Source: Lobulomyces angularis (Eukaryota > Chytridiomycota > Chytridiomycetes > Lobulomycetales > Lobulomycetaceae). From it: 12,910 nucleotides of DNA. Position numbers and translations under genes: made by a program. Under the pieces are notes generated by a model that was given only the letters and a program-made list of their open reading frames with translations, was not told the DNA's origin and made no database searches. Below, one piece after another: positions 1-9,529 of this stretch; within the stretch, counting starts at the first letter, position 1; the number at the start of each line of letters is the position of its first letter. Location of the stretch: assembly GCA_027604685.1 (NCBI GenBank), contig JADHYX010000414.1:6290-19199 (forward strand), read 5' to 3'.

Positions 1-34
1 ATTTATCTATTTTTTTTTTTTTAAAAAATGATAG

Positions 35-1536
35 TCAATAAAACAAAAAATTGATGAAGATTGGAAAGTTTTGCAAGAAAAAGAAAAATCAGAATTTTTA
101 AATAAAGTTAAAAGAATTAGAGAACAACAAACTGCTAGTTTTAGAAATTTAAACTCAAGTTTGTTAATACAAGAAGTAAAAATGGTATTAGTGATATATA
201 AATTATCAAATTTTAATTTTAATTTTTTTAATTTTTTTTTAAATTTTTCTTATAGGAAAGAGACTTACAATTAAAAGAAAAAGATAGGAGAAATAAATAT
301 ATAGCAGAAGCTGAGGAAATGTTTAAAAAAGACTCAAAGGAGCTTGCTTTTCTTAAAGCTAAAAAAGAGTATAAAGAGTTAGTTGAAGCACGAGAAAGAA
401 GACACGAAGTTGCTAAGTTTCAAGTTAATCAGGCACAAAAAAAGCTTGAAAGTGAAAAACATGAAAAAGAAGATCTTGAAATATTAAAAATAAACCAAAA
501 AATAATTGAAGATATTGAAAGAGAAAAAAAAAATTCAAAGATTGAAAAGCAAAAAAAAGTTGAGGAATATGCAAAGTGCCTGGATATGTTAACCGAAGAA
601 AACAATTTAAAAAACTTAAATGCCAAGCTGATTGATAACAAAATTTTACTGGAAACTAAAAAATTTAATTCCTTGAAACAATTTTTAGAAAATAAAAAAA
701 AGGATATCAATAAAAAAAATATCCAGGATAGATTTGAATTTATTGAAAAAATAGGGGAAAGACAGTTAAGTGAAGCAAAGAGAAAAGAATTGCTGATGGA
801 TAAATTTTTTGACCAAATATTACATTTTAAGGAAGATGAACCTGAAAAGAGACGAGTTAGGGAGTTAGAAAAAGTAAAAAAATATAATGTAGAATCTAAA
901 GCTTTTAGGGAAGAAAAGGTTGAGTCTGATAAAAAAAGAAAAAATTTTTTTTAAGATTTTTAATGAATTTTTTTAACGAAATTAGAAAATTTTGGACAGC
1001 GAAGCTAAAAAAGTGGAAAAACTTAATAATGAAACAATAATGGAAATCGAAAGATTAAAACTTGAAAAGGAATATATTAAACAAAAAGAAAACCAGCAAA
1101 CGATAAAGCAACATTTAAAATCAAATTTTAATTACAACAAACTAAAAGTGATAGAAAATTTAAAATTGTTAGAAGAAAATAAGTTAAAAGAAAAATTAAA
1201 TGAAAATCTTAAATTGGATGAACTTAATCTCGAATTAAAAAACTTTGAAAATGTAAACAAATAAAAATACAAAAAGTTTTTAATTATTTTGTTTTAGTAT
1301 GGAAAAGAAATTTTAGAAGAATACAACGATAAAGGTAAGCTATAAAAAAAAATTAAATTTTAACCAAAAAAAATAATAAACAAGGAGAAGAAGTAACAAC
1401 CAATATATACAAAGCAATTGATATTCAAAAAAAACTGTTGAGAAGGAATGTTAAAGGCGAATCTCACACTTTGCATAACAGAAGAAATGAATGCCGCCCT
1501 GAGGCATTAGATACCTTTTCCAGATTAGGATTTTAA
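35..1536 (+). CDS. Coiled-coil protein, CFAP210/CCDC173-like ciliary protein (5' partial)
   Basis: Proposed exons are 35-184, 256-918, 986-1252, 1298-1334 and 1385-1536 (TAA), giving about 422 residues. The 5' end is missing: an in-frame TAG at 32-34 sits at an acceptor-like AG after a T-run, so an upstream exon lies outside the window. The protein is almost entirely Glu/Lys-rich helix, as in trichohyalin/plectin-homology (TPH) ciliary proteins. The stretch LLIQEVKMERDLQLKEKDR around the first junction, and YGKEILEEYNDKG followed by NIYKAIDIQ near the C-terminus, resemble CFAP210 from memory. That family lines the inside of doublet microtubules in motile cilia. The donor after VKM (185) was chosen over the one at 176 because it improves this match. 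The end of the second exon is uncertain (918 or 873; both keep phase 0). That it is a gene is well supported; the family is a moderate guess, with CFAP45, CFAP53 and MNS1 as alternatives. Confidence 0.72.
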
Positions 1537-1918
1537 TTTTAGTTTATTGAATTTTTTTTTAACTATTAAAGTTTCTTATTTTTTTTTTTTTTTTTTTTAG
1601 TTTTATCAATTTATACAAAAAAATCTCAAGCTTTTCAAATAGAATATATATGTATTAAAGTAAATTTATGTTTTAAATGTTACCAAAAGAGTAGCAAAAA
1701 CTTATTTTTTTTAATTTAATTAAATAACAATTATCAAAAACAAAAGGATTGTTTCAGTAAAAGTAAAAATACTCAATTTAAAGATTGATCAAATTAATAA
1801 AAAAAATAAAAAGTGCTAGGATACTTAAAAGTTTTCCAATAACAATATTTTCCAAATCTTTTAAAATTTTTTTTTGATGAGTTGGTGAAAAAAAAAGATT
1901 TTTAAACATCTAAGATTT

Positions 1919-2053
1919 TTAAAAAATAGATTGTATAACTTCAATTTCTTTATTTGGCGCTGCTTTCTGCTTGGAAATAAACTTTTGACGTGTCTTAATT
2001 TTGGTTGAAGCTTCTTCATAAAACCGTAAAGAAGTGAGATTTAGATAGAGCAT
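1919..2053 (-). CDS. Possible 44-residue small protein
   Basis: The minus strand reads from ATG at 2053 to TAA at 1919. The product is moderately complex and basic in the middle (TKIKTRQKFISKQKAAP), ending EIEVIQSIF. The local DNA is less A/T-monotonous than its surroundings, which is what drew attention to it. The frame stays open for 10 codons upstream of the ATG, and no AG acceptor lies in that interval, so an upstream spliced exon would have to join downstream of the ATG. An acceptor inside the ORF near 2020 is possible, which would make this the last exon of a longer gene. I do not recognise the product. It may be a chance ORF. Confidence 0.25.
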   Translation of the reverse strand: MLYLNLTSLRFYEEASTKIKTRQKFISKQKAAPNKEIEVIQSIF

Positions 2054-2253
2054 TAAGACAATAGAGGTTTGAGTAGAAATTTATTGTCATATTCGTTATA
2101 ATGTAGTTAAACAATGATTTTCATTGACAGACGCGCGGTAACATTATTTTTGTTAAGATTTGTAATTGAAGTTCGGTATAATTTATTGTAAGGGAAATAT
2201 TAAAAAATAAGTACGAACCAAGCTCATACTAACAATGATGGTTTTGATGATAC

Positions 2254-2298
2254 ATTATAAAAAACAGCTTCACTTTCAAGAAAGCTGTTCTTTATAAT
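2254..2298. repeat. Inverted repeat / hairpin, 17-bp arms
   Basis: The left arm ATTATAAAAAACAGCTT (2254-2270) and the right arm AAGCTGTTCTTTATAAT (2282-2298) are reverse complements except at one position, and flank an 11-nt loop. The arms include the mixed-sequence core AACAGCTT/AAGCTGTT, so this is more than chance A/T pairing. It lies in intergenic DNA about 335 nt upstream of the P450 start. It could be an RNA stem-loop, a 3'-end structure or the remains of a small inverted-repeat element. Nothing in the sequence decides between these. Confidence 0.65.
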
Positions 2299-2505
2299 TA
2301 TTAATTAAAAAAAAAAAAGCATTAAAAGCAAGACAAGGTGTGATAAAAAAATTAATCGAATAACCCGTAAAAAAATTTGATGAACTTTTACTTTTAAAGA
2401 AAGGTTCTGTACTGTTTAATGTATGTGAAAGTTTAATAAATTTATAATGAAGAAGGTCTTTGTTTTAATTTTATTTTGGTAGATTTTCATTGTGCGGAGA
2501 ATAAA

Positions 2506-2655
2506 ATGGAGAATAATAACAAATTGAACTTTCCAAAATTAGAAATGTTGATGAATATAAATAGAACTAAATTTCAATCAAAAAAACACAAATTTATTTT
2601 ATACTTCTTTAAATCTATCTTGTACATTAACTATGAATCTCTCTTCCCTCAATAA
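2506..2655 (+). CDS. Possible upstream ORF overlapping the P450 start
   Basis: A 49-codon ORF runs from ATG at 2506 to TAA at 2653-2655, in a different frame from the P450 gene and past its ATG at 2633. If the mRNA begins upstream of 2506, scanning ribosomes would meet this ATG first and read through the P450 start, which would lower P450 translation. The product (starting MENNNKLNFPK) shows no domain. The transcription start is unknown, so this may lie outside the mRNA. Confidence 0.2.
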   Translation: MENNNKLNFPKLEMLMNINRTKFQSKKHKFILYFFKSILYINYESLFPQ

Positions 2656-4578
2656 GGAATATCTCATTAACGTGTATCAAAACTTTCTTCTCAACAACGA
2701 AGAAACATTAACAACCTTAAATGATAAATTGATTTTGGCTTACTTCAATGTTTCCCAAAACGTTTTATTTTACTCCGTTCTGTCCTTTTTTCTCATGCTT
2801 TCTTATAGCGTTTACAAACTCATTTTGTACCCTCGGTTTTTTTCACCACTAAACAAAATTCCTGGTAAAATTTAATTCAAACATTTTTTCTTTATAATCG
2901 GTTAATTATATAGGACCTCCTAGTGCAATGTGGACTTTAATTGGAAATTTACAGACTATAATGAACGAAGATAATTTAGCTCCTCATAGACGTTGGGCAG
3001 CAAAATATGTATTAAAAATAACTTTAGATTCTTTTAATGTAAAAAAAAAATATTTTAGGGTAACTTTGTAAAGTATACAAGTTTATTCAATAAAGGCAGG
3101 GTGTTAGTTTTAGATCCAAAGGCAATTCAGAGAATTTTGGTTACTGCACCAGAAATATATGAGCGCCAAAGTGAAGGCGACTTTTTTAATTATGTTATTG
3201 GCCCAGGATTACTCAGTGTTCATGGTGGGGACCACAAAAGACAGCGTGCTTTAATCAATCCTGCATTTTCCTACAAAAACATTAAAAATATGAGTGTTGA
3301 CTTTTCAGAGTTATCTTTAGATCTAAAAAGGAAATGGTCGGATTTAATCAAAACTAACCAAACTATTGATATTTTACCAGAAGTTTCAAAATTTACTTTG
3401 GATGTTATCGGTCGTACTGGTAATTTCTTTTATTTTTTTAAAAAATAAAAATGAAATAGAATAAATTTTAAGTTTTTTTTATTTTTTATTTTATTTTTAT
3501 AAAAATTAGGTTTTGGTTTTGAATTTAATGCTCTAAAAGATGAACATTCAGATTTACATGAATTTTATGAGACCGTCCTACTGCAAACCGAATTATCACC
3601 TTTTTTAATTTTAGAATCCTTTTTCCCCTTTTTAAGCTATCTTCCAACTAAAAGAAATAGAGAATTTAAAAAATGTGTTAATGGTCTTCACAAAGTTGTT
3701 GATAATTTAATTATTGAAAAGAGAAAAAATTTGGAGCAAAAAAAACTTGAAAATAATTTAGAAGAGGAAAAAGATATTCTTTCAATGCTTATCAAAGCAA
3801 ATGAGTCTGAAGTTGCTTCAAAAAAACTTTCTGATGCTGAATTAAAAGGGCAAGTTGGTACATTTTTACTTGCAGGTCATGAGGTATGTTAAGTGTGAAG
3901 AAAAAAAATAATAAAAGCTTTAAATTTTTAAAGACTACATCAGTAGCCCTCTCTTGGACTCTTTACTATTTAGCATTAAATCCAGATATCCAAGAAAAAC
4001 TTTATGTTGAGGTTAGTAAGGTCTTGGACACGAAAGATTCGTTTCCAACATTTGATCAAGTTAATACTCAAATGAAATATGTTGATAGTGTTATTAAAGA
4101 AGTTTTAAGACTTGTACCTCCAGGTATTTTTTTTACTTTTTAAGATTTTCAAGATCATAATTTCTTTTCGAAATTTCCTCTTGTAGCTCCAATCACTTCA
4201 AGAGTAACTACACAAGATGATGAATTAGGTGGATATATGATACCAAAAGGAACACCAATCATACTAGCACCAGGAGTAATTCAAAGGCACAAAGAATTTT
4301 GGGGAGAAAACGCTGATGAATTCGTACCAGAAAGATGGTTGGAAACCAATGAAACTAGCAAAAATATAGCTAAATTTATACCATTTCTATTTGGACCAAG
4401 AAATTGCATTGGCTCTAAATTTGCTTTAATCGAAATGAATATCGTTTTATCTGTCTTGGTTAAAAATTTTAGATTTGAACAAGACTTTGACTTTCCACTA
4501 AAAGATGTAAAAAAAAAGATTAGAATCACTTGGAAACCAGAACCTGGTATCAAATTAAAGGTCTTTGAAAGACAATAA
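2633..4578 (+). CDS. Cytochrome P450 monooxygenase (microsomal, CYP3/CYP4-clan-like)
   Basis: Exons 2633-2864, 2914-3008, 3059-3419, 3510-3883, 3934-4123 and 4187-4578 join in frame to 547 residues. A hydrophobic N-terminal anchor (about 44-65) is followed by the proline-rich hinge (IPGPP, 76-80). The C-helix has H168xxxR172 in place of the usual WxxxR, a change I recall in many fungal P450s. The I-helix carries AGHETT (351-356) for oxygen activation and spans an intron. Also present are ExxR (E410-R413), PERW (465-468) and the heme loop FLFGPRNCIG (484-493), with Cys491 as the heme thiolate ligand. All catalytic landmarks are intact, so a functional ER enzyme that oxidises a lipid or small molecule with an NADPH-P450 reductase is expected. 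The substrate cannot be read from sequence. The ATG at 2633 is the first in frame before the anchor. Introns are 49, 50, 90, 50 and 63 nt. The gene is convergent with ELP2, 236 nt away. Confidence 0.95.
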
Positions 4579-4814
4579 TTACTTTCTTTTTTTATTTTTA
4601 TTTTTTTTTTTCATATTGCACCTCTTATTTTCTTTTAGAGTAGTATTATATTTATATATGTTTAAAAAAAAAAATAAAATAAAAATTAAAAAATATGATA
4701 ATTTTTTTTATATATTAAATAAAATTCTAAAAAAAATAGGGAAAAAGAAAAAGATAGTTAAATTACAGAAATAAAATAAAAATTTAAAAAAAAAAAAAAT
4801 TGATTGTTTACTTT

Positions 4815-7800
4815 TTACAAAAAAAAGCTAAATAGTCTAACTGCCCAGTCATCGGCAGCAGTAGCTATATAAATTTTATCTCTTTCATTTTTCGTAACTT
4901 CAAAAGATACTTTTGGCCTAAATTTTATGGTGGTAATACTCAAGGCATGGTCATTATTTTCAACTTTTAGTTTAAAAGTCTTATTAATTAAATCTAGTTC
5001 AAAAATTTGAACTAGCCCTGTTTCAAATCCGACTGCCAATAGATAACTGCTACATTGTAATGTAAAATATTTATTTTTTTGAGTTAAGTAAACCTGTCAT
5101 TGATAAATGTTGAAGAAATATCTACGGCAGTTAAAGCATTTTCAAAATTCATTACAAAATAAGAATTTTCCAAATCTTCCAAGCTCCATACTTTTAACGT
5201 TTTATCTCTTGATGCAGTTACAAAATATTTATCGTCTGGTGTAAATGCACCGCCCCAAATGATTCTGGCATGAGATTTTGTACTAGCATGTAAAACTTTC
5301 CACTCATTTTCTAAATAGCAATTAAAAAAAAAAAAAAAAAATTATTTTTAGTATACCAATTTTTGAATACAGAGTCCACATCCTATCTCTACCCACGCTT
5401 AAAAAGTATTTATCATTATTTGAGAATTTTAAGTTTGTAACGGTTAAATTGTGTGAAACAATGGGTTGATGGATTTCTTTCCAGCTATCTGTGGACCATA
5501 CTCTGACTGCTGCATGCTCAGCTTTATTCGCCTGTCCGATATATATAAATGAAAATATGTTAAAATTTATATGCATATACCCTGGACGTTGATACTACAG
5601 TTTTACCATCGTGACTGCATGCCACAGCCATAAGCTCATATCCATGACCATATCTATTATAAAAGAAAAAAAAAAAAAAAAAACATGAAAATAAGCTTTC
5701 TTTTTTTTTTTTTACAATTTGTTAACTTCAGGCCAAAGGGTATGTTGCAGCAAGTGCGATTCTAGAGGAGGCTCTGTTAAAAATTCGGTTAAAGAATTCG
5801 GTGTTGAAATAGAACTGGTAAAACTAGCCAAATTTCTTTGATCATGAGCGGATATATCAGATTCACCTTTAACAAACGTAAAAAAAAAAATATTGTGCAT
5901 CATTAGCATACTTGGATTAACAGCTTTGTTGGAAAGACCTAGTGCCGGCAGTGATGCACCAGCAGGTCTCTCATTCAATGGGGTATCATCCATGATGCCA
6001 GTAAGATTATTTAAAGAACCTACAAATGTTCTGGGTGCCTCAAAAATACGTAGAACCTAGAGAAAATTTATTTTACAATCCGAGTATAAATTATTTACCT
6101 TTTCATCTGCACCAGATATATAGGAGAAATTTTTTAAAAAGGTAATACATGACATTGGATATCCATGGATTTGCGGTCTTGCTACTTCGTGCCATGTAGT
6201 AACACCGTTTCTGTTCCAAGGTAAACTTAATCTGCATGTTTCATCCTGACTAAAAAGTAGCTAAAAACTCTATTTTCTTTTTTATTTTTTAATAAACATA
6301 CCTCACTGAAACAAAGTATTTTCCACTTGGATCCCACTCCAAGTCCTTTACGGGTCCAAAGTGACCAGAGATACCAATTGCTGGTACCCATTGCTCTCCA
6401 TCATTTTTCCAAATGTTTAACGAACCGTTGTAGTTTTCTCCAAGAATCCAATTTTTGCTTCCAAAAATTGCATTATAAAAGCCAAGTGTAGTACCACCAA
6501 CATCACCAACTCTGACCTGGTTCATCCAAACATTTGAATCAGCATCTGGAGACCAGATCATCAACGATTTATCTGCTGATGAAGATATTAATGCAAGTTC
6601 TTCATATTCCTTGCTCTCTAATGTAAAAATGTAAGTTAGCTAAAATAATTAATTATTTTACCATAATTGGTAGGCTTCCAGTGAACGCTATGAACCCAGT
6701 CATCGTGCCCCATAAGTACAGCGTCTAACATTACTAAATACAACCTTTTAATAAAAAAAAAAAAATTTTTAAGGTTTACATATATTAAATTTAAATATAC
6801 TTTTTCTCTGTGTTTAAATTAACTTCAACATCTAAAATATGAGCTTTTGTACTTAATTTCATTCCACCATCACCACTTTAGTGAGAATAAAAATAGGGTT
6901 AATATATCGATGATAGAATGTTTACATTTGTTTATTTATATCAGCCAATGTTTTATCTAATTCATCTTCGATGTTATCAGCAAGTTTAGAATTTTTTTTG
7001 TCCTGTACCAAATTTAAATCACTTAAATTTTCAATATCATCACTTATTTTCCAAATTCTAACATATTTGTCTTGAGAACCAGAGGCCAATATTAGATCGC
7101 CATTTTTAAAGTGTTGCGAAGAATCATCAACATTTTGAGAAAAAAAAGTAGTTAAAGAGAGTGTGCGTATCCAATCCGAGTGGCCTTGCAAACTCAGCAT
7201 TTTAACAAACTAAAACTTTTGTCAACTACTTTTTTTTTGAAAAATATTTGATTTTACCTCCTCTCCTTTTTGTATATACAAGTGAATGTTGGTGTCCGTA
7301 CCAGCAGTGAATAAAATAGGTGCTACAAAGGTTAATCTTACTAATGAAGCATATATATATTACTTTCAGAATTTGGTAAGAAGCCCATTTCTATACAAAG
7401 AGGATAATTTTTCCCAATTTTGATAGACTGAATACAAGAAATTTCGTCCTTAGGGTTATTCTTTGTAGTATCATCCAATATTTGAACTAATTTCCAAACT
7501 TTCATGGTTTCGTCAGACGAACTCGTCACAACTAAATCAAAATTGTTATGTATTCTGCTTCCTCTTGCAACGCCTACGCAATTGATACCCTCTGTATGGC
7601 CAGTTAAAACCCCACTTTTAACAAACTTCAAAGTAGCGCATAAAGCTAAAATTAAATTGGTTTGTTTTACCTCATCATTAAAGTTTTTTCTCCATACAGT
7701 TCCATTCTTATCCGCAGAAACTGATATTAATCCAACATCTCTCTGATTTTTTTCAATTCCTATGCAAAGTATAAAAAAAAATAGTGCGAAAAATAACATA

Positions 7801-8003
7801 ATACCTCTTCTTAAATAGCGCACACTGGTAATCTTCGCAACATGCTCTTTATTCAAACTATGATATGCTCCTTTATGGTGTTTATCATTTGGATTGTAAA
7901 GTATAATTGAGGTATTTGCAGCGTATGCAATTACACCGTCTAATGAACAATCAACTGATTGAGTAGATCTGTTACAAGAAACCGATAAGTATTCCAGCTT
8001 CAT
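4815..8003 (-). CDS. ELP2: Elongator complex protein 2 (WD40 repeat subunit)
   Basis: Fourteen minus-strand exons join in frame to 854 residues, near the roughly 800 of yeast and human Elp2: 8003-7805, 7759-7364, 7322-7258, 7209-6926, 6875-6801, 6744-6662, 6617-6302, 6249-6099, 6056-5912, 5866-5716, 5653-5581, 5531-5357, 5310-5094 and 5049-4815. WD40 signatures run the whole length, for example LQGHSDWIR (227-235), LMGHDDWVHSVHW (350-362) and the C-terminal AADDWAVRLF, as expected for two beta-propellers. Family hallmarks are WHEVARPQIHGY, SGADEKVLRIFEAP (ending near 531), PALGLSNKAV (560-569) and LWPEVNKLYGHGYE (ending at 628). Elp2 joins Elp1 and Elp3 in the Elongator core, which builds the 5-carboxymethyl modifications on wobble uridine of tRNAs in the cytoplasm. 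Introns are 41-62 nt; two of 45 nt (7760-7804 and 5867-5911) lack stop codons. No frame damage is visible. Confidence 0.96.
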
Positions 8004-8451
8004 TAAAGTTTAAATTTAGTTAGTTAAAATATTTTTTCTTTTTTTTTTTGTTAATTTGACACTTCATTAAAAGTTTGACAATTTGGATAACGAAAACAAA
8101 CCGAGAGAAGGAATTAGCCTTGCAACTTTTTTTCTAATTTTTCCTTATAAGTTTATTATGATAAAACTTACATCAATTTGCTACAAATCAAATTACTCAT
8201 TGCTTTTGTAAATATTTCAATACTTCTACTGTCACATTGATGATGCTAGTTTAAAGTTAAAACATCAGTTGCACATCGACAAGTTTGGGGAAAACTTCAA
8301 AATAGTTAATATGATAAGGGAGTAATGTTTAAGGTCCAAGAAGTAACTTTTTAAAAGTTTTTATCGCTTTTAATGTAAGTTAATAACATAAATTAAATGT
8401 TAATGAAATTATTTTTTTTATATAATGCTGTAAGCAGAACTAAACAAATAA
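8004..8451. other. Spacer between ELP2 and the SNARE gene
   Basis: This 448-nt stretch separates two minus-strand genes. It must contain the ELP2 promoter and 5' UTR next to 8004 and the SNARE 3' UTR next to 8451. A T-run precedes the ELP2 start on the genomic plus strand. I see no ORF of note, no RNA gene and no clear repeat. Confidence 0.6.
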
Positions 8452-9529
8452 TTAACGCTTCGCCAGTATAACAATAACTAATAAAAATATAAGCAATGAA
8501 ACCAGCATGCATGTACCTAAAGTATAATGAAAAAAATTAAGTTTAACGTGAAGATGTTGGGAAGTTGGAAATAGGTAAAATTGTTTACCTTTCGCAGTGT
8601 GGCCTTGTTCACTTTGAAACCTGTCAAGTAACCTCTCATTGCCACGTAAACCTGCCCCAGTCCTCTCTACTCTTTCATCAATATCATCCCTAAAATATAA
8701 AAAAATTTTCATTAAATTTAAGATATAGTTAAATTATTTTTCATACAATATCTCTATATGATGCTCTAATTCACCATTTATTAATCTGCCTAATTCTGTT
8801 TGTCTCTGTATCGTTAAACTTAACGATTCTAGTTGAGTATCTTGGCCTTCAGTAATAAGAAAATAAAAAAAAATTTTATTTAATATCATTAAAATTCAAT
8901 AATAATAAACACACTTTGCATAATTCTTTCTTGAAGTTGCATATGCTCACGTTCATTTAAACTTTGTTCTTTTAATTCAATATTTTCAGTTTCAGTATTT
9001 ATTAAAATGTTATCAGAAGTTTGACTTTTGGTATTGGGTTTTTTTAAAAGTTGTTTTCTTTCGTATTCGGAATTCTGTTTGTGGATATAAAATTTTTTTA
9101 AGTGATGTTATTGTAAGAACTGTCACATTTCTTGAGTTTACCTGTGGAATACTTTCACTTTCTATTCTACCAAATTTATTATCTAAATTCAGCAAGTCCT
9201 GCTCCATTTGCTTTAACTCCATAGCGCCTCTCTTATTAACTGATTCTACATTTTCTTCCTTTGTCAATTGTTTCTCTAAATCTTCCAGCAGTGCTTTGGT
9301 ATCCAATTTTATGCTCTGCAATTGCTGTATGTACCTTGAAAAATAGTTTAAAAATTCAATAAAAATTTATTAACATAAAAAAAGAAACAGTAATAAAACC
9401 AAACTTGTAAAACTACCTATTTTGAGAGAGACCTAATTTTTTAGCTCTCTTTTGCTCTAATTGCACGGCATTATATTTGCTCAAATTTTGTTCAACTACC
9501 TGAACTTTTTTTGACCATTCATCACTCAT
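8452..9529 (-). CDS. Qc-SNARE, syntaxin-8/Syn8-like
   Basis: Exons 9529-9417, 9334-9142, 9074-8915, 8846-8747, 8689-8589 and 8516-8452 give 243 residues. The N-terminal 150 residues are helical and polar. A SNARE motif follows (about 157-213), beginning QDTQLESLSLTIQRQTELG and continuing INGELEHHIEILDDIDERVERT. A C-terminal anchor follows at 226-240, with a short AKR tail, making it a tail-anchored protein. The QD-x-x-L start and LLDD/IDERV-like core place it in the Qc class near syntaxin-8 and fungal Syn8, which act in endosomal and vacuolar fusion. Layer positions L182, L189, I192, V196, T199 and L203 fit the heptads and put His185 where the zero-layer Gln is normally found. The ATG at 9529 follows an upstream in-frame stop. 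Introns are 57-82 nt; the one between motif and anchor (8517-8588) is a multiple of three and has no stop. Class is confident; the exact subfamily is less so. Confidence 0.9.

Larger units (their letters stand above)
1537..2632. other. Spacer between coiled-coil gene and P450 gene
   Basis: This stretch of about 1.1 kb has no convincing multi-exon gene. The first 370 nt are low-complexity A/T runs, presumably the 3' UTR and flank of the upstream gene. From about 1940 to 2150 base composition is more balanced and holds a short minus-strand ORF (1919-2053). A strong hairpin lies at 2254-2298, and a short plus-strand ORF (2506-2655) runs into the P450 start. The P450 promoter and 5' UTR must lie in the right part. 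I see no tRNA-like or rRNA-like segment. Confidence 0.6.

Noticed and set aside
176..255. Earlier donor at 176 for the first visible intron of the coiled-coil gene
   Set aside because: It is also phase 0, but it removes VKM, which improves the match to the remembered CFAP210 segment; 185 is preferred, without proof.
429..710. Minus-strand ORF of 93 codons, rich in Phe and Ser
   Set aside because: It is the antisense shadow of the Glu/Lys-rich coiled-coil exon 256-918; TTT/TCT-rich antisense of GAA/AAA codons gives a Phe/Ser string with no domain.
4281..4553. Minus-strand ORF of 90 codons
   Set aside because: It is antisense to the heme-binding exon of the P450 gene, which has clear family motifs on the plus strand.
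4565..4774. Plus-strand ORF overlapping the end of the P450 gene
   Set aside because: It reads through A/T homopolymer runs into Phe and Lys strings, starts inside the P450 coding end in another frame, and lies in the convergent 3' spacer.
7504..7746. Plus-strand ORF of 80 codons
   Set aside because: It is antisense to ELP2 exon 2, whose WD40 sequence (GHTEGINCVGVARG, SSSDETMKVWKL) is unmistakable.
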